A stretch of DNA of 64,000 nt, taken from positions 496,001-560,000 of the forward strand of contig QEYB01000282.1 of NCBI GenBank assembly GCA_017562135.1, in the 5' to 3' direction. The stretch comes from Dipylidium caninum (lineage: Eukaryota; Platyhelminthes; Cestoda; Cyclophyllidea; Dipylidiidae). Within the stretch, counting starts at the first letter, position 1; the number at the start of each line of letters is the position of its first letter. The position numbers were made by a program, and so were the translations under genes. Positions 49,084 to 63,267 of the stretch are shown here, piece after piece. The notes under the pieces are model-generated. The model did not search any database, was not told the DNA's origin, and saw only the letters and a program-made list of their open reading frames with translations.

Positions 49084-52000
49084 ATGTATGTGAAAACTGA
49101 CACCTACAGGAAATATACTCAAAGCAGAACTCTGTTCAAGCGAGTGCATAATTACTCTTCGATGCAAATGAATTTCGATGAGGAACTCGAGCAAACAATG
49201 TCAAAGGTCTTGGAATAACGGTTGACCAAGCATGTAAATGTTCCTCCGACACAAAATGAGGCCGCGTAATTTACATTGTATAAAGAATCAGAATCGTATC
49301 ACTCAGCTTTAGGTCCGAGCACTGGGCTACGTATATACACAGCTACTTTTGTTCCATCGTAAGTAAAAACTCTTAGATACCAAAAGAAAGGTAATAACTC
49401 GCTGCACAAATCTGTCAAGACCAAAAATGTTGACCCAATTTGGGACACAGGCCATTTTAAGAAAGTTAATGGCGAGTACGTTTGCTGGACTAATTGCGAG
49501 TCATGGTAAGTATAAAAATGACAAAGTTTTGCAGTCGGATGATCTCTTCAAGTGAAATGGGAAAGTTACACACTTGACTATCATTTCAACTAGGGAATCG
49601 TATGAGTGGATGAGTTGGTTAATTTGACCACGGAATATACTGAAAAGGGCCCTGCATGTTTAAGATTAATATCCTTTCATGGAGTTATGGGACGACTTTT
49701 AGATCTCATTTCTTCCTTTGTGTATAGTAACGCAAATAGTGCCTACGACTTGGGGATATTTTGTATTCATTTTCACATACTTGAGTGTAATTTTGAGGCA
49801 AAACGTACTCACGATCCATCAAATTGGCCTCGTACAAAGAGGACGGAGAGAGGGGTCGAGGATCAAGACGTATTGAGCACTCTCAAAAATAGATGTCGTT
49901 TTACTTCTTATGCGTGTTTCGTGAGTTAGTTTTAACGGAAAAGTCATCGTTTGATCAGTCTGCTCAACCTACAAACGCAACCACCACTTGGATTGGCATA
50001 AGGCTATTAAAATGGGAGACAAATACACTAAGCAACAGGGCTTTGGCGTAATAAAAATGAAAGAATAGAAATATATTGCAAATACTCCGTAAATGTTATT
50101 GTCTTCGAAGACAGAAAGGAAAAAAGATGAGCAGAAGAGGGATTGCGATTTTGTGCCTTAGTTTTCTAGGAATACAATGTCTCCTACTACCACATTTCCT
50201 TAGGGTATAAATTCCGAGACGGAACTCTAACAAAAACCAATTTCAGCGCTCTATAAGAATTTCGGTTGCAAATCCGGTCCTATCGTTAATTACCAAAATC
50301 TATAATAAAAAGTAGGGACTTAAACAAAATAACAAACATACATAATGTGACCTTCGGACCATATGTGCACCAATACCGGAAAGCAAAAACTCGATTCAAC
50401 TGAATCTTCAAATAAATATTAATTCAGAACGAGATCCCGCAGAACTCAGCGATAAAGTAAACCTAGAATGTTAATGAACCGTTGATTTGCCGTAATGTGA
50501 TTATTTATGCCAAAAAGGAAACAAGTATGAGAGTCAATCCTGGCATTAAAACTTTGGATCCATCTTGATTACCCGAAGAGCCATAGGAAATATTGAGAAA
50601 CGGGTTTTAAATGTTGGTCCATTACCAGCGCAATAAATCCCATCTCGTTCATATAACACTAGAAGTTAAAAGAACTAATATTTTGGAAATGGTGAATGAG
50701 AAAATTTTGATATTCACTGATTTTTTGAGGCTCTATATATCAACTTTCCATATTGTTTAATTACTCAACTTTAATTACCATGCCGGCGCGGTTTTCAAAA
50801 TAGTTGCCTCGATTTATGGACATTCCAAGCTGTGATGGCGAGTGATCATTGTGTTGAAAACTCAGGACATTGGAAAATCCCCGAAGTCCCCGAGTAAAAT
50901 ATTTACAAGTTAATTATCACATTTGATTCTTTTCAAGCTGATTTTCTTAGTGGTATTCTTCACCGAGGTATAATATTAATGTTTTTTGCACAACTTTGCA
51001 ATATACGCAGCGCCTTACTGGCATTTTGGCTCATTTCATTTACTCTTTAGTTAATAAATACATGAATCCATTACAAACAATTTCAGCTTTCGTAGTCTTT
51101 TTTGTCTCTCGATCATGTCATACACGTTTTGCTAAAATGGCAACAAATTAAACGCATTTTAAGACCCTTTTCACCGCAGTTATATTCTCGCCATTTTACT
51201 TGCTTCTAGTTGCTTCCATGGGGAGTTGACACGCCAGGAGGCAGAAGAAAGATTATTACGCTTTTCTATTCCAAACAGTTATCTTCTTCGTCTTAGTATC
51301 TACGAAAATGAGGAAACTGGGCAGATTGTCCTCTACTATGCTCTTTCCTTTCTTACCTCAAAACTCGTCTGTCAGCATTACAAGTGAGCACCTGTATTCT
51401 TACGGTTTCTTTAGGCTCGTACCTCGTTTGCAATCATTCCAACTTGGAGAGAGGCTGTTTCAGTGTCTAAAGTGCATACTATCACGTCACTATCAATTTC
51501 CTCTTGCTCCGGGTGAATATTTACGTGTACCCATTCCCCCATGTAGCGTAAGTTACTTTTACATGACCTTATGTATATATTTACACGTGAGTGATTTTTT
51601 ATTCACATTTTCTCTCAAAAGTCATGTGAATTATTTGAAGAGAAGTATAAACTTTCCTGCCAATTGTGGCATTAATATTGTTTTTTGTGATCTCAGTCAC
51701 AGCTTTTAAGGATATTTGACAATTGGCTCTATATTCGTATTTGCCCCTGCATTCCGCTACATTCCTTTTTAACCTGGTTTTTTTTCCACCACTTTTGACT
51801 AGGTAGCCTGAAATCGCACCTGAAATTTGTATTCTCGTTCATTTTAGCCACCGCAAGAGATTTATACACGTAGAGTGCGAGCCATTCGGAAATATGAGCC
51901 ACCATGTAATCTGCGACTTGGGTGAGTTTATGACATTTTTACCGCTTCGTAATTCACGTTTTATAATAGAACAGTGTTTTTTCTTATTCTTTTTCTGTTG

Positions 52001-55000
52001 TTATGACTTAAATCGGGTATTCGTTTTTGGTCATCCCTCATACCGTAAGCAGTTTAGATATTACCCTTGTATATCATTGTATGATTTTCGCAGAACTTGC
52101 ATGCGATAATTATTCAGTTGATTTTTCTGCCTACTACAAGACGTTGAAGTGATATCATCCTTTGTTATTCACTCATCGAATCATCTACTATTTCAAAAAA
52201 ACTTTGACTTCTAGGGGTGCATTTGCATTTGTGAAGTTATGTGGTAATTTGATTGTTTTCCAACAGTGGTAAATTTCTACAGGTTATAGCTAATAAGTCG
52301 TCTCTATTTGTAATAGCATCGTGAAATTCCTTCGATCGATCGTAAAACGTAGGGTGTTTACTAGATGTTAACAGACGAAATACTTTGAAGAGGTTTTTCA
52401 ATTAGGATGCCGAGATTGTAATAGGTTAATAGTACTTTGAAGAATTTGCTGCTTGCATTAACAGCATTGTCACTCGAGTTAAGTTTGGCTGCAGCTCTAC
52501 TGCTCGGAGAAAGGAACATACAACTTCTTGCAACGCTGTGTCCAATGAAACTTGACTTATCTGCCGCCGAAAAAAAATGCGGCCAAATAAACGGTTGATC
52601 GTTTTATTCCATTTCCAATCGTTCGGTTGCCTGTCCAAATTCAATATTTTGTGCGTTAGGGAAAATTATCCGCCTTTTCACCATAGGTGAAACTGGGTCC
52701 CTTCTGGAGTTCCTGGCACTCTAGAAGCTTATGCACATCATTATCCGCTTCGTGTTTATGTATATGTGTAAATGTGTCCCGTTTAAAGGCACCTACTTTG
52801 TTTTGCGTGTACATCTCGAATGCAGCTCACTTCCTTAATGATTCGTTTTCCCTTTTCAAAGCAACGGTTTTGTTTCCTCTATTTGTTAGTTAAAATGTCT
52901 CGTTAGAATGCATTTTCCCACTTTTGTGGAAATTTTGGCTGATTCGGATTGAAAGGATCTTTTTATCATTTTATAACAAGAGGGTTTTGACTTTGTTTGG
53001 TGTATTATCCCATTTTTACTACATTTTATCTGTTAACTATGTTTTGATTCACATTCACTAGGCTGATTCACGTGACGTTTACGCGGAATTTGATCCAGTT
53101 GATATAAAATACTACTTCTTAATTTTGCCTAATACATTTTAGTTGAACTCGAATTTCTGAATAACTCAGGGTTATCGGAACAGTGGCTGATACTTGTTTA
53201 AATTCCATTTGATTATTAAGAACCAACAAAACAGTTTTAATGTCTACCATATTGAAAAAACATCGGTTTAGAATGGATGCTCCAGTGACTTGGGTATGGA
53301 TTGAGTACTGAATCCTCGTATCTTTGTTTTTGCACGATTGGACCAAGGGTGTGGTGTCGCATTTGTAAGGACAGTACATCCCCAGTTGCCTTTATCGCTT
53401 GCTTCATCATCTGCGCATTTGACCAACTAGGTGTGATTATCTGTTCCTCGAATAGTCGTGCTTTTCTGTACGCACACATGCGCGAATACATATGCGCACG
53501 TGTTTACTATGGACAATTGATTAAGAGTGCTTTCTGTCCCATTTATGGTAATAGTCAAAAGTACAGCCATAATTTCTCTTTTCGCTATCGCGATCACCGT
53601 CAAACTTTAATGACTTCCCAAAACATAAAACAGAATTAGGGGTTTTTGAAGTGGATTCAAGTGAAACTTGGCTTTTTGGAGTATCTAATGAACGAACAGT
53701 TTTGGTAATCCCCGAAAAATCCACTTTTGTTAAAAGCATATTTAACTCGGATTCTAGTTTTGACACACGAAAAATGTTTTGTCTTTTAGGCACTTATTAA
53801 AGCTTGTTCATCATTCCAGGACGTCTTGCTTATCTTTTCTTATTATATCCTTGTTGTTTTGGAAAATTGAAGTTACTTCGTCCTCCTTCCATAGGGTTAT
53901 TTTTTCTTTTGCACTTATTTCACTATGGTTGACCTCCTGAACGGTTGATCACTTCCCCGATTTGGTGCATCACTTACTACTGTTAGGATTTTCACTAAAG
54001 CTATTGACTTATGGGGCTGTTATCGTTAGCACAAATGGTGTATTCCATCTGAGCGTCGCTGGTATAATTACTTGGTTCATTTTATTTAACTATTCATGGA
54101 CTCGTCCATGCATACAGGTAGATATCCTAGGTTTGGAGTTTTACGCTCTCATCACCTTTGTTCGGGGCATTGCGTGCAGGCACCATCACTGATGTCTGCT
54201 TGCTGTCATTTTGGTTACAGGAAAGACGCTTCACCTTGGACTGTGCACAAAATAAGCATGTTGGCTACTGGTGCTCGTGTAAGGACGTTTTCACTTGCTT
54301 CCTACTTGCTTTCAGGGGGGTTTAAAAGTTATAATTTGATCTGAACATTTTCTAATAGTCGCAACAAAATGATATGATGTGCAAATGCCTGTACGTTGCT
54401 ACGAATGATGGATATACTAGTGATTCCTGGTCGTAGAGTGAGGTGGCCTCCATATCCGGCTATGCTTCCGCGACATGCTTTGAAGTTGATATAATGGGGA
54501 ATGCTGTGTCTACACATTCAATCTGACGCATTGGCCGTGTACTCCTTTGGGTAAATTCTGTCTGACTCTTAACACGTTGTGGAGTTAGCTTTCCTTTTTG
54601 TGTTGTACGCAACGGATGGGCCGTTTTGCTTTTTTTCAAAGTTGATTTTAACAAACCAATCGGGCATGTGATTGAGTGGTTGCTGAAACTTGTGCTCACT
54701 CTGCGTCTGTAGGCAAAGATGTCGATATCACTATTCGCCTTGTTTATCCCCACACTAATTGACATCTTTGATAATTTTATATGGGGACGATAAAGTAAAG
54801 GGAACTCAGTTCTAGATATCATTGTTACTATGTTCTTCTTTCTATTTGACCAGGTACCTTTAATTTGTCTTCCCCTTCCTACTATCTTTATTTGGTTAAT
54901 TTGCCACTGATATAAAAATTATTTAAATGGTCTTAATTCTCACATTTGCAAGGGGGTATTGAGAAGGGTCTAAGAATCAAATCATGGTTTGTGGGTAATG

Positions 55001-58000
55001 GTATGTGCAAATCTTGCAGCCTAGCTCATTTTATGCATTGAATGCTGGTGCAGATTGATAAAGCTCAAACGAACTTGAAGCATTAGAAGAGGACTCGAAG
55101 GGGAAGTGCCTTTTGATACACGGGAAACTGTCAGTTTCAAGCCAAATGGGAAATGAACCACAACGAAATTTTGCTGGTATTGAAACATAAGTTCGGTCAC
55201 TTGGCAGTGATGAACTTCTGCATTTATAAGAGGGATTTTTGCAAAAACAGCTAATGTATTTTTTATCTTCAACTTTCTTCAGCTGTAAACCGAGTGACGA
55301 ATTCTTGGTTGTCGATGACGAATCACACTCGGATTGGATGCTTGTTACTTCAGTGCAGACACGACAGAGCGGATATTTGCCCAAGTTCTGCCTAGAGGTG
55401 AGTTTGTTACGCCAGAGGTTTTAAAATATTTCTCATCTCTTTGCTTCTATCCATCTGCTAACTTAGTAGTAGCAATAAAACGGGGAAATTGGTGAAGCAT
55501 TTGACACTGCCTTGCGGTGTATATATGATTTAAAATGACATCAGGAGAACAACCAGGCTGGAATTACTAACTTATATGCTGTTTTGTGGATTGAAAGGCC
55601 TGCCAGGGTAGCGTGTCTGTCTGTTTTTTGCTTTGTGTACGGTTCCCTTCGACCAATGGGAAGCGTTGTCGCTCAGGTATACTCGTCTTCACCTCAAGTC
55701 CACAACAGCGGGTTATGAACCACTAATTCCTAAATATCTAGATTACATTCTTAAAGCATTGGTGTCCTTCAACCTGGTGACTTAGTTATCGCTACCTTGC
55801 AAGTAGTTCGCCGTTATGCTTGAAGCTTTCGATTGCCACAAATGATAGATGGTTTTTTGAGCTTTGCACCTTTACTTTACTTTGCCAAGGCGATTTTTCG
55901 TCATATGTGTGCAAGCATGCAAAATATCTATCACTTGTTACCGTCCTAATAGAGGATGTTTTGATTATCCTTGGCATGTACATGGGATATGAATACTCCT
56001 ATATCAGGAGGAGTGGCGCTCTTCACTTTTTACTATTTGATGAATTGCTAGACCAGAAAATTCGAGTTGTTTTGAACACACATTCCGGGTAATTTATCTG
56101 ACATACTGAGTGCCCGAGTGTCAAATCAAGAAGGAATTTTGGAATGTAACCTTTAAACTTCTAATCACCTTATAACCCCTGATTGATACCCCCTTAGAAA
56201 TTGTCTATTGCTCCTGCATTAGTAATTCAGTCATTTCTCACACAGGGTGTAATTTGGTATTTCGGAAATGTGGCACTCACGGTACAACCATTGAGGCAAC
56301 TTTTCCATAGGCAGAGATTTGCCTGAATGACTATTTACATCCATAGATGTAAGGTAACAGTTAATAGGATTACCTTTCGTTCCAATCTCTAGATAAGACA
56401 TTACTTACAATCTTATCGTCTGCTCATTCGCTCAACCCCCCACCATTTTTGCGACAATTGGGAGATGTTGCTGTGTTGATGGAGAAAGTTGCCTTCACAT
56501 TTCCGCCGACTTGGACATTTGGTACTCTTGATAATTTCTACTTAAAGAGGGAAGTGTTCATGGGATGCCCAAAATTTTACTCAAAATTGTAAGCATGGTG
56601 TCCCTCGCCCCAATAGCTACCTCTTATTCGCGTGCTTCCGAACTTTACAACTACTGACTATATTCACTTTGTTTTTTCTTCACTTTTAGAAGGTATACCC
56701 AGACATAATAGAGCGATTATCCTTTTTCCACGAAGACAGTGACCCCCTGGAGCAGCAGGAATTGTTGAAACAGAGTACGTTTTCGAGGATATTTTATTTG
56801 TACTCAATATCAACTTAGTAGTATCTTATTGGGGTTATTTATTAACAAGAACTGGCCTTTCAAGGGCAAATGGATCACTAATTTTTTGTTCCCATTGTTT
56901 TATTTGTCAATTCGATATTCCTCTTTATTTGGCCGTGGTGTTGACTTTGTTCTTTAGTGGGATTTTTATGTGCTCTAGCGGTGGAACAATGAGGAAACAG
57001 GATTTGCGATAGTATTATGTACGCTTTTATGCCTCCGAGGTGGCGCCGTCATATCAAAGAATGGGCCTTTTTATACATGACGTAGTCCACTTAACTTTGT
57101 TATTTTACTTGATTTGGTAATTAAATATTCTACATATTACCGCGATCTCGATACTCGATTTATTAGAACTTTCCTGTTAGCTTTTTTGGAGATTTACTTT
57201 CCTAGGCGGTGAGGAGTGTATGACCATCTAGCTTCTCTGCACCTCTGTAAATATGCAGTAGGTTGTCCTAAACCTTGCATACACTATTTCTGTTTTAGTC
57301 GAAGTCCGATTTAATGAGACAAATGTTTTGCTCTGGGTAGTAGGTTATAGTCTATTTGAACGATAAATTGTTCGTGTAAACATACTAAAGTTTATTCCAG
57401 GTCTAAAATAATATAGCCTTATTTTTTATCACTCAAAGAAAGCTTCTTGGTGGTATGAAACTTCGTGTCGTCAACATATGGGTTGAGTTTAAAATAATAA
57501 AATAGATGGGAATCGGTGTGATGTTATTGACAACAATAAAACATCTAGGCTCTGACATTGGCCGTTCTTGTTCCTAGATCCCACTGACAAATGTGCAGTG
57601 TTCTGTGTCTGTTCACTAATCCGATCGCACTAGTTATTTGTCTTCCAATAATAAAGACATTATTCCATTGCTCTTATATGGAGCAAGAGTTCCCATCATT
57701 GCAAAATGGACTTAAATCTAGGATTATTTATTAGGAGTTGAAAGGTAAACGTGTTTTGAGGATATCTGATCGAGTTATTCATCGTTAATCACTTTTGTTA
57801 ATCCATTATGTTATCGCAGTCGTCGGTAGAATTCTGCTCTTGATTTTGGTCGATTTCAGTGCCAGTAGACTCAATTAGTGTAAAAGACGTTTATTCTTTT
57901 TTAGACGGTCCATTCAGCTACTTGCTGAGGTTATGCGATTCAGATCCCGGCCTTTATACCTTACTTGTTTACGATGGAGTTCGAATTCTGAAGTACAAAA

Positions 58001-61000
58001 TTGCAACAAGTATAGTTTGGTGGTCCACGACTCAACCCCTCAGTAATGGTAATAAAAGTGGTCCAACAGCGGCAAACACGTTTTTGCGGGATTCTGCAAA
58101 CGCTACCAACGAGGTGGAAGGCGATACACCAGACGGTGCTTCGCATTCCATCCTTCCGTTATTCAATAAACCTCTTTATAAATCAGTTTTTAAAATACGC
58201 TATAACAATCTCTGGTATACTTCTGTGGAAAACGTTGTCGCTGCAATTGAGGCCCAATTTAACCAACCTTCTTCACCTTATCAGCCGTGTTCAGTGGAAC
58301 TGAAACCGGTTCAGCGGGGACCCAAGGTTTGTGTAGATAATATTACTTTTTAAACACCTGTTGCACCTTGTTTCCTTTAAATGAATAAATCTATCTTTAC
58401 TTAAAGTTTATGAATTACAACTAAGTCCTCTGCTTGCGAAACCCCGCTCTTAGTTTCACTCAAATTTTATTTTCCTTCATTTATATCCGTAATTGATCTT
58501 ATAAGTAGGTGTGTTCGTTGAAATTTCGCTGCTTTTATGTCTTCTTTTATTTCATGATGTACATTTTTAGGTTCTTCCCTCACAAGATTCTATATACATG
58601 GCAATTAGCTTTAATCGACGGCCGCCTTCACCACGAGCGATCTTGGAGATACATGGAGAGTTGTCACTCTGTAAGTTGAACTGCCTTCTATCTTCTACAA
58701 TATGTCATGCTTGAATGTTTTATTCTAGGCTCAATATGTTACAATGTATTAGTCTGTGTTAATTCGAGCTCGCTAACTATAGAATGTTTTTTTTGTTTGA
58801 TGCTTGAAAATTGCACATTTGAGAAATTTTTGTTGTTGCTATCTTTATAAAAAAATGCCATATTTTGTTGATTTTTGTGGTTTGAACAATTCACTCACGG
58901 TTGGAGGATGTCTGAAGATTCACTTCTTCATTTGGTACCTAAAATCAACTTCAAAAGCGTATTCGTCCTATTTGAAGTGCCTTTAATAGGTTTCTTTTAC
59001 CTCTTCTCCGATAATTAGCCTCAAGGCCTGGAGAAACAAGTTTTACTTAATTTCTGACCTTAATACACGGGTCATTATGCCTAAATTTCCTGTAGAGATT
59101 ACACGGAGGAACCACGCCTTTATCAACATATTCCTGTGCTTACAACGCCTAACAACGGCAATTTTTATTGGTTCATAAATTACTCCTTTGACCATCTGTT
59201 TCATGGAAACTCGGGAAAGGGAGAAGAGAGACGTACTTGGTCTACGGGAGCTTGCAGTTCTTGATTAAGTGGACGTTCACGAATGGTTGTTATTACTGTC
59301 ACTGGCTATTTTAAGCCTTTCTTCCTACATGCTCTGTCCATGCTGCCTTTATGGATTTATGATTCTCGGGTTTGCGCTCCATGGAACCCCTGGAACGAAT
59401 TTGAATTTGCCTCCCTTTTGGTTTTTACTTCAGCTTCGTTTACTCTCTACTATTTGGGGCTTTCCCCTTTCACAATAGTTGCACCTTTGTTGCCTGGTTT
59501 CTTACAATTTCCATCAAGCCTAAGGTTCTCACTGTTGCTTTTATTAGTGCGGGCAACGGCAAATTGATTAAATACTTTCGACTTTATCCATGAAAATCTC
59601 TCTTATTTACGTTTTTTCCGCCTTGTGACTTGAAAGGAATCACTGCGCTTTCTTGGCTGCGATAACAACTCCTCATTTACCGCTTTCAAGTACGTTTAAT
59701 TTCTGCCACTTGTCGGGGATTTAAAACACCCAATTCAGTTATATGTACTTTTTACCCTTCCCAGTGCCTCTTTGACGAAGGTGAAAGCCTTGTAGGTTTG
59801 CTCATCTTTAAATTTTGCGGAAGGATATTCTTACTGCAACATTTTTATGTGTTTACAGGACTCAACCTTGGTTTTAATTTCGTTTCAAGGTACGCTTTTT
59901 TCATGGAACCACCAAGAATTAGACTGTAAAAAGGGTTTTACTTTCTCTCTCTGTATTTAATTGGAGTTTGTTTCCAAGTCTACTTTTAAAGAGGAATCCG
60001 CCATGCGTGTATGTATGCATGTGTGTGTGTGTGTATCTATATTTACATATATATGTGCGTACAACTTGCTCCTACATTCCGACTTGTTTAATTTCTGCTG
60101 AACCACCCTCCTCTCTCCATGTCGCCATGCTTTCTGTCCTGTGGGCTCGTGTGCAGCTGCTAAGTGGGTTTTATGAGACATTAATAATGCGTTCAATAAT
60201 GATCGTTTGCATTTGCCATTGCCACGAGAATTTAGCCCTCTATCTTCCGTAAACGGGGCATTAGGACACTTGCGACACTTTTATCAGGACCTAATAGTCT
60301 TTTATGCATAATTATTTTTTCAACTTTATTTTGGAGACCGTGGCGCCTTTGCAGTGTCTGCTCCTCCGTAATCCAAGTGCTGATATATTTACCGTATGCT
60401 AACAAACAAGTTTAGTGGTTTCATTGCAGACTTAGTCCTTACGCTCTTTAACAAGTCACTCTAATACAAATTTTACTTTTATGCAGTTTCAGCAATATCA
60501 CTCCGTCGACACGAATCCGTAAATTTGGGTGCAGATACTCAATTTGATCCCCTCTGTCAGGATTTCCATTGGTATTTGGTATATCGCCTCGAGTCTTCTC
60601 TGAGTTAGTACTTGGAGCAGAGTTAATAATTATGCACAAGGTGGAGGCCACTCAATTTTCCTATTTTTGGGTTTTATTTCGGCAGTGTCTAGCGGCCTTA
60701 TTACTGACAACCTCAAACAGTTCCTTAATGGACCGCCTTATTCTGCCCAAGTCCGATATTCCCTCTAGTTTTTAACTTTTTCATCGGGACCTCGAGATTT
60801 AATTAATTGCTGAATGTGGGGGTGGTTGTAATGAGTCGTGATTTACGTATAGCCACCCGCGGTGCGTGACTACTTTACGTTTGTGTAGAATTTTGGTGAT
60901 GTTTGGAATGTATCCCATAACCAGCATCATTTGTCCTCACCATTAATGTAGGGCCCTACTTACAGTGCCGCTCTCGGCCAATAATAACTTGGGATCCATG

Positions 61001-63267
61001 TTTTGAGTTTTGGTAATGAGCCTCTCTAGTGAATATGTGTAATATGAGTCAAACTTGATGTGGCGGAATGTAGGCATGCAGTCATCTCATTGAGTTTCCT
61101 TCCCCTTACCATCGTCTCATTTAACAATTCCACGAAAAATGTGGACTTACGATAATCCTGCTGGTAGTTGCCGCCAGTAATTGGATCTACCAAACTAGGA
61201 ATTTTTTCGTTTTTAAATGGAATGCGACTTTGGCCTGCGGTTAAAAATAGCGAGCAACGGTGCTTGCATTTATTTGATTAAGTCCCCTTTTGATTTACCA
61301 ACCGTAAACATGTGCTTTTATTCTCTGGTCATCAAAAGAAAGTGAAAATTAAGCTATATGGCGGGTTTCTATACAAATTTTGGGTTCGTCTCTACACGTT
61401 TTTATCAACCCTTGATGACCACCTGTTGTTCGATAGTGGAACTTACAATTGTTGATCAGGTTAAAAGCTCGGGTTAGCCTTCTTCCTTAGCAGCCGATTT
61501 TCTTCAACCGAAATTTTCAAATGTTACTTCTTGGGATAGTATTTCTTTAAAACTTCCAAGTCTTTTGGTATTTGTTGATAGATTTCCTTTTTTGTCCATG
61601 TTTTTGTGGAAGGGCTCAAAAAAGCAAGGCAACTTTGCGGACACAGCTGTTACCTGTGGTATTCCACACCGAAATGGCAGAGGAACTAGGAATAATTTTA
61701 CGGGCAGGGAATACCATAACTGTCGAAAAGGCAGTGTGAGATTATTTTTCTTCAAACTCTCCATCTGCCAGCCGTATGATCTTTCGAAGATATGTGTTCC
61801 TGTAGGGTAATTGCTTGAATGCACTTCACTTATTTTCATTTCTCTTTCATGTTTTGTGGAAGGGGTGCCACATAAGAAGAAATGGAAACCGCTGTACGCC
61901 TCGCTGGACAGGGAGCAGAGTATAATCACCCTTACCGACGGCGATAAACGCAAACCTGAGCGCCTCGACCTCTCCCGATGCGACTTCTTCCCTGTACATC
62001 CACTCATGTTCGAGTAAGCGCTCGATTATTACAGTCTTTCTACTTTGGCGATTTTTCCAAATTTTTGACAGATGGTGTTTGAGTGCCTGTGGTGTAAGGC
62101 GCTAGCTTTAGGCACATCGCAAATGGCAGTCAACCTATTTTACGGGCTTTTTGCGCGCTTTTATCCCACAGTCGTTTCGTGGAAAGTCGGATTTCGTTGC
62201 CGTGTTCCAGCTGTCATTAGAACAATTACTTGATTGAAGAAAATCTGTCTTAGTCTCTCATAAGTTACCGTTAATGATATTTTTTGTAATTTCTCCCCCA
62301 TATGTTTTATTATGCCTTCAGATGAGCTTGAAGTGTTGCCTCATTGTCCGTGTTATGGGATATTTTTGCTATCTAGGATACTCTTACTCCTAGTGGTACC
62401 ACTTGTTGGATTTCTTGGCTGTCTACCGGGAATCTTTGATAGGCGACTCCTATTTCATTGAGAGTACCTAACTTGATGTAGGATTGAAAACGATGGTCCA
62501 AAACCTCCTCTTTTGCTATATGCATCTGCGCGATAGCTTAGAAATCTCGAAGTGACGATTTTTAAACAAGGTGTTTCATTTAGAGATGTAAATTCGTCTC
62601 GTACTATTACCAAGGCCGTTTAACTACGAGATCCTGCTTAAAATGATATTCGTTGCTCAGTTTTCTTTTTAAATTCACATGGGTGGTGTTTTGTCTAATT
62701 CACTATCCTCTTGACCTATTTCTAATTTGTACCCTTGGCATTGTCTGACTTCCGAACTAAGTATTTCAGCCATGTTTTTTATATATTTATAAATTATAAA
62801 TTGTCGTATAAATAAATTGTAAATTGTCGTATCTACAATGTTATAGGCCGCGTTGCATTCATTCTTTAATTTCAGTAAACAGCATTGCTTTGGTCTCCTT
62901 CTCTCTTCTACGGGTGAACGCGAGGATTATGCATTTGCAGTCGAGCCTCCTTACTCTTATAACAATCCTCAAACTGCTTCCTCTGGTGCTAATGTCAGTG
63001 ATAATGTTGTGAACAGTTCTGTTGCCTCCGCTCCTATCTCATATACCTCTATACGACTTCAGCACGGGGTGGGTGGTGTTTTGACGCCCACAACGACCGC
63101 TTCTACTGGTGCTAACGCCGGCAACAACGCTAACAACAGCAGTGGAAGTGGTAGTGGAAACAGTAACAATGGATGTCCTCCTGCTGCTCTTGCTCCTACC
63201 ACAGATTTAGATCCTCAGGCTTACGCGGGTCGAACTGATACGTCGGGCAACGTTGACCTCATTGCTG
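49084..63267 (+). CDS. RASA1: RasGAP p120 (RASA1) homologue, 5' part: SH2-SH3-SH2-PH; gene continues past the right edge
   Basis: RASA1 docks on phosphotyrosine proteins and inactivates Ras. Phase-consistent exons: tentative 49084-49206, 49313-49358, 49451-49505; then 51210-51383, 51415-51547, 51848-51921, 55283-55397, 56690-56774, 57860-58326, 58571-58670, 61863-62013, 62876-63267. SH2-1: FHGELTRQEAEERLLRF with phosphotyrosine Arg in SYLLRLSI. SH3: TRRVRAIRKYEPP, then DEFLVVDDESHSDWMLVTSV. SH2-2: VYSFLDGPFSYLLRLCDSD. PH: LWVPHKKKWKPLYASLD, then HCFGLLLSSTGEREDYAFAV. The domain order and the VRAI-type SH3 start are those of RASA1, not of other GAPs. Introns range from 31 nt to about 3.4 kb. 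C2 and GAP domains must lie to the right. The first three exons and the last exon's end are less certain. Confidence 0.85.
51922..55282 (+). other. Large intron of RASA1 inside the SH3 domain
   Basis: 3361 nt between the exon ending in LRLG and the exon starting CKPSDEF. AT-rich; several open frames on both strands, none convincing. Confidence 0.7.
58671..61862 (+). other. Large intron of RASA1 at the start of the PH domain
   Basis: 3192 nt joining SLC-type frame end (T) to GG (making Trp). Contains a GT-repeat near 60019-60036. No additional exon recognised. Confidence 0.65.
60019..60036. repeat. GT dinucleotide microsatellite
   Basis: A run of TG/GT units (about eight) within the RASA1 intron. 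Confidence 0.8.
62798..62832. repeat. Two-copy direct repeat in a RASA1 intron
   Basis: AAATTGTCGTAT occurs at 62798 and again at 62821 (period 23), within AT-rich sequence just upstream of the last exon seen. Confidence 0.75.

Noticed and set aside
53119..54822. Open frames on both strands in the RASA1 SH3 intron
   Set aside because: No splice-phase fit with neighbouring exons and no recognisable domain; typical of long AT-rich introns.
55820..56092. 90-codon + frame between SH3 and SH2-2 exons of RASA1
   Set aside because: The flanking exons splice in phase without it and it matches nothing in the family.
61504..62007. 167-codon minus-strand frame
   Set aside because: Antisense to the PH-domain exon at 61863-62013; the composition is a shadow.
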